The notes under the pieces: model-generated
Told to the model about the DNA's origin: nothing
Database searches by the model: none
Seen by the model: the letters and a program-made list of their open reading frames with translations, nothing else
Shown: one piece after another, positions 61,416 to 64,000 of the stretch
How the letters are laid out: each line of letters starts with the position of its first letter
Position numbering within the stretch: the stretch's first letter is position 1
Assembly: GCF_016907275.1 (NCBI RefSeq)
Contig: NZ_JAFBBP010000001.1
Coordinates: 930,001 to 994,000 of the forward strand
From: Micromonospora luteifusca
GTDB taxonomy: Bacteria > Actinomycetota > Actinomycetes > Mycobacteriales > Micromonosporaceae
Length of the DNA stretch: 64,000 nucleotides
Direction of reading: 5' to 3'
Position numbers and translations under genes: made by a program

Positions 61416-61423
61416 GCCTCGGC
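61416..61423. repeat. IS256 target-site duplication, left copy
   Basis: GCCTCGGC; exact copy at 62817-62824 on the other side of the element. Confidence 0.85.
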
Positions 61424-62816
61424 GGGGCTGTCTCGCTAAGGGTGTTTCCGGCGATCTTGGTTAGTAGGTTTCAGCGGCTGGGAAACGGTCGCTGAAGGTG
61501 ATGGCGAAGGCGTTCAACGCGGGTTTCCAGCGCATCGTCCATCGGGTTCTGCCTGCTCCGGTGGGGTCCAGGGACCGGGTCACCAGGTACAGACACTTCA
61601 ACGCGGCCAGCTCGTTCGGGAAGTGGCCGCGGGCCTTGATCGCCCGCCGGTAGCGGGCGTTCAACGACTCGATCGCATTCGTCGAGCAGATCACCTTGCG
61701 GATCTCCACGTCGTAGTCGAGGAACGGGATGAACTCCGCCCACGCGTTGTCCCACAACCGGATCACCGCCGGATACCGCCCGCCCCACTTCTCCGCCAGG
61801 TCCTCGAACGCGGCCCTGGCCGCCTGGGCGTTCACCGCGGTGTAGATCGGCTTGATGTCGTGCTTCAACTCGTCCCAGTACTTCCGGGAGGTGAGCCGGA
61901 ACGTGTTGCGGATCAGATGGATGATGCAGGTCTGCACGATCGTGGCCGGCCACACGTTCGTCACGACCTCGGGCAGTCCTTCAGGCCGTCGCAGACGAGG
62001 AAGAACACGTCCTTCACACCCCGGTTACGCAGGTCGGTCAGCACGCTCATCCAGAACTTCGCGCCCTCACCACCGGTGCCGGCCCACAACCCGAGGATGT
62101 CTTTCTCCCCGTCAAGGGTGACCCCGATCGCGGCGTAGAACGGCCGGTTCGCGACCTGCCCATCGCGAACCTTAACCACGATCGCGTCGATGAACACCGC
62201 CGCGTAAATCTCGTCCAACGGGCGGTGCGACCAGTCAGTCATCTCCTCGATCACCTTGTCAGTGATCCGCGAAATGGTCTCCTTCGACACCGACGCCCCG
62301 TAGATCTCGGCGAAATGCGCCGAGATCTCCCCGGTCGTCAGGCCCTTGGCATACAGCGACAACACGACCTCGTCGACCCCGGACAACCGCCGCTGCCGCT
62401 TCTTGACGATCTGGGGCTCGAAGGTGCCGGCCCGGTCCCGGGGAACGTCAATCCGCACCGGCCCCGATGCGTCAGTCAGCACCGTCTTCGAACGGCTGCC
62501 GTTACGAATGTTGCCCGCGCCGACGCCGTCAGGTTCGTGTTTGGCATAGCCCAGGTGCTCGGTCATCTCCTCGTTCAACGCGGTTTCCAGGACGGTCTTG
62601 GTCAACTGCCGCAGCAGCCCATCCGGGCCGGTCAGCGACAGCCCCTGTTCCTTGGCCGCCCGGACCAACTCGACGGCGGCTTTCGCCTCCGCTGACGGCT
62701 CGGGCCGCTTCTTACGTCCGGTCTGATCGTTCTGTGTCGCGGTCATCACGGCACCCTCCTCACCAGGCACAACGCCCGGCAGGTCAGGCCGGAAACACCG
62801 TTAGATCCACAGTCCC
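61424..62816 (-). mobile_element. IS256-family insertion sequence, full length
   Basis: 1393-bp element. Terminal repeats: inner CTAAGGGTGTTTCCGGC (61436-61452) against CTAACGGTGTTTCCGGC on the other end, and outer GGGGCTGT/GGGACTGT. Flanked by the exact 8-bp target duplication GCCTCGGC. Encodes one frameshifted transposase. Clean duplication means no rearrangement since insertion. Confidence 0.9.
61461..62746 (-). pseudogene. IS256-type transposase with single-base frameshift
   Basis: Frame 1 (62746-61961): MTATQNDQTGRKKRPEPSAE, LNEEMTEHLGYAKHEP, first Asp in VFIDAIVVKVRDG, second Asp in FFLVCDGLK. Frame 2 (to 61461) resumes at VVTNVWPATIVQTCIIHLIR with the Glu in STNAIESLNARYRR. The expected GLKGLPEVVTNVW needs one extra G in the stretch at 61976-61982 (minus strand AAGGACTGCCC). 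All DDE residues are present across the two frames. ATG with GGAGGG upstream. Confidence 0.9.
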
Positions 62817-62824
62817 GCCTCGGC
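62817..62824. repeat. IS256 target-site duplication, right copy
   Basis: GCCTCGGC, identical to 61416-61423. Confidence 0.85.
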
Positions 62825-62885
62825 TGTAACAGGGGAATGGTGAACCTGGAGCCGATCGCATCGGCTGGATCGGTGACTCGACGGG

Positions 62886-63920
62886 CTACGTCGGTGACCG
62901 TGGAAGCCCTCGCTGTTCGACGGCCAGTGGGTGTGGCTGACCGGTGAGGGCTGCAAGCGCGGCGGCGACGGCGTGCAGGTCGGCTTTGATGTAGGTGGTG
63001 GTGGCGGGTCCGCGGCGGTCGGTGTGGCCGGCGTAGGCGCGGGCCACACCGTAGCCGAAGTGCCGCTCGACCCAGGTCAGGGTGGTGTGGCGCAGCCAGT
63101 GCGTGGTGACGCCCTGGGCGGCGACCCACGGCAACTGCCGGCCGATGCGTTTCCACATGAGGTCGTAGCGCCGATAGGTGGCGGGTTGGCCGTTGCGGTA
63201 GCGCAGCAACGCACCAGTCGGGACCACGGCGCCCCGGGCTCGGGCATGATCACCCAGTCGGCTGGCGAGCATCGGGGTTATGGGCTGTCAGCGTTGCGTG
63301 CCGCCCTTCTCGGACAGGCGGATGAGCGCGTGGTCGGTGTCGAGGTCGGTCAGGCGTAGCGCGAGGGCGCCGCCGCGTCGGCAGGCGGTTTCGGTGTGCA
63401 GGCGCAGGATCAGGGCGTCGAGCACGATGTCGTTGCCGCCGCTGCGGGCGGCGGCGTTGATGTCGGCCAGTTCGCCGGGGGTGAGGGCGCGGCGGGTGTT
63501 GGGCAGCCGGCGAGGTTTGCGGACCCGATGGGCCGGGCTGTCCGCGATGGTCAGGTAGCCGTCGGCGATGGCGCGGTTGTAGAAGGCGCGGGCGGCGGCG
63601 ATGAGGTGCTCGCCGGCGTGCCGGCCGTTTCGGGAGTTGCGGCGAGGGCGGGCGCCTGCGGCGGCCTGTCTCATGAGGGCTTCGATGTCGCTGGCGCGCA
63701 CCGCGTCGATGCGCAAATCGCCGAGGGCTGCGGCCATTCGTCTCCAAGAGCTGCCGTAGGTGCGTCGGGTGCCTGGGCTCGCCGCAGCGACCACAGCAGG
63801 CAGGTACTCGGCGACTGTCGGCACGGCAGGCCGGTTACTGCCGGTGAGGTCGGCGGCAGTAACGCCCAGGTGCGCGAGCAGTGCCCGGGCGGTGGCAACA
63901 CGATCGGGATCCATGGTCAT
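62886..63920 (-). pseudogene. Tyrosine-type site-specific integrase interrupted by an in-frame TGA
   Basis: 344 codons. SAM-like N-terminal core-binding domain (TVAEYLPAVVAAASPGTRRT), then the catalytic domain: TACRRGGALALRLTDLD (Arg I), EKGG (Lys), THWLRHTTLTW (His-x2-Arg), YAGHTD (second His) and nucleophile Tyr310 in TTTYIKADL. Codon 211 is TGA, in the place where relatives have Trp (EKGGTxRWQP). No frame change is needed on either side. ATG has GGAGAG 5 nt upstream and overlaps the preceding stop (ATGA). Confidence 0.85.
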
Positions 63921-64000
63921 GAGGGCTCTCCGAGGATGCGGGCGTGCAGGTCGGCCAGGACCGCCGTGATGGTGTTTGAGGGGTGCACGACAATGCGGCT
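63917..64000 (-). CDS. C-terminal end of an upstream gene (partial)
   Basis: 27 codons ending HPSNTITAVLADLHARILGE PS. The stop overlaps the integrase start (ATGA), so it is an operon partner. Product cannot be identified from this tail. Confidence 0.6.
   Translation of the reverse strand, partial: SRIVVHPSNTITAVLADLHARILGEPS

Noticed and set aside
61961-61990. Programmed frameshift in the IS256 transposase
   Set aside because: IS256 elements are not known to use frameshifting and no classical slippery heptamer plus stem-loop is evident; deletion or sequencing error is simpler.

Overview
The window is high-GC actinobacterial DNA. The best guess is Micromonosporaceae (Micromonospora-like): it has an mce lipid-import operon with its own ATPase, a SigD/RsdA-like sigma/anti-sigma pair, a mycothiol-linked nitroreductase homologue and many GTG starts with ATGA/GTGA stop-start overlaps. 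This placement is inferred from gene content; no rRNA, tRNA or other phylogenetic marker is present.

Layout. 0-5.6 kb: a LacI-controlled carbohydrate locus (partial oligopeptide/oligosaccharide-type binding lipoprotein, LacI regulator, GH35 glycosidase, PhyH-type dioxygenase) with a perfect palindromic operator in the divergent gap, closed by a 20-bp inverted-repeat terminator. 5.8-16.9 kb: a complete minus-strand mce operon (ATPase, two YrbE permeases, MceA-F, two Mce-associated proteins), nearly every junction overlapping. 17.0-18.5 kb: a divergent sigma factor and membrane anti-sigma factor. 18.5-19.4 kb: a graveyard of broken genes. 19.4-21.8 kb: PadR-DUF1048-ABC drug-export operon. 22-24.9 kb: tandem GNAT, LysR regulator and a CoaD-like protein with an abnormal C-terminus. 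25-26.2 kb: an LPXTG surface protein cut by an IS701-type remnant. 26.2-31.8 kb: DUF305 protein, secreted LVIVD protein, remnants of dnaK-like and royal-jelly-like genes, MFS exporter. 31.9-36.1 kb: an insertion-sequence scrapyard (IS5, scrambled IS3, a 304-bp IS5-derived mini-element, an integrase-type transposase lacking its catalytic Glu). 36.2-41.2 kb: Tat-exported GH127 with an embedded LamG-like domain, LacI-type operators over a good promoter, and a cytochrome P450.

41.6-49.2 kb: an apparently intact minus-strand catabolic operon: class V aminotransferase, RraA-like aldolase, cyclase-family hydrolase, MmgE/PrpD protein, a three-part polar amino-acid ABC importer and a GntR/FCD regulator. 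Together they look like uptake and breakdown of one unidentified amino-acid-like compound.

49.3-56.4 kb: an island with a decapitated serine recombinase, a tRNA-3'-end-like sequence and a two-gene unit encoding a 1484-aa UPF1-like SF1 helicase with a C-terminal restriction-endonuclease-like domain plus a 272-aa protein with an Abi/HEPN-like layout. The outer edge falls in a truncated TauE/SafE gene. This is the strongest candidate for an undescribed (probably anti-phage) system. 56.4-64 kb: metallophosphoesterase, NUDIX, YunG-like protein, IS110 remnant, two small proteins, an IS256 element with intact ends, 8-bp target duplication and a frameshifted transposase, and a tyrosine integrase interrupted by an in-frame TGA.
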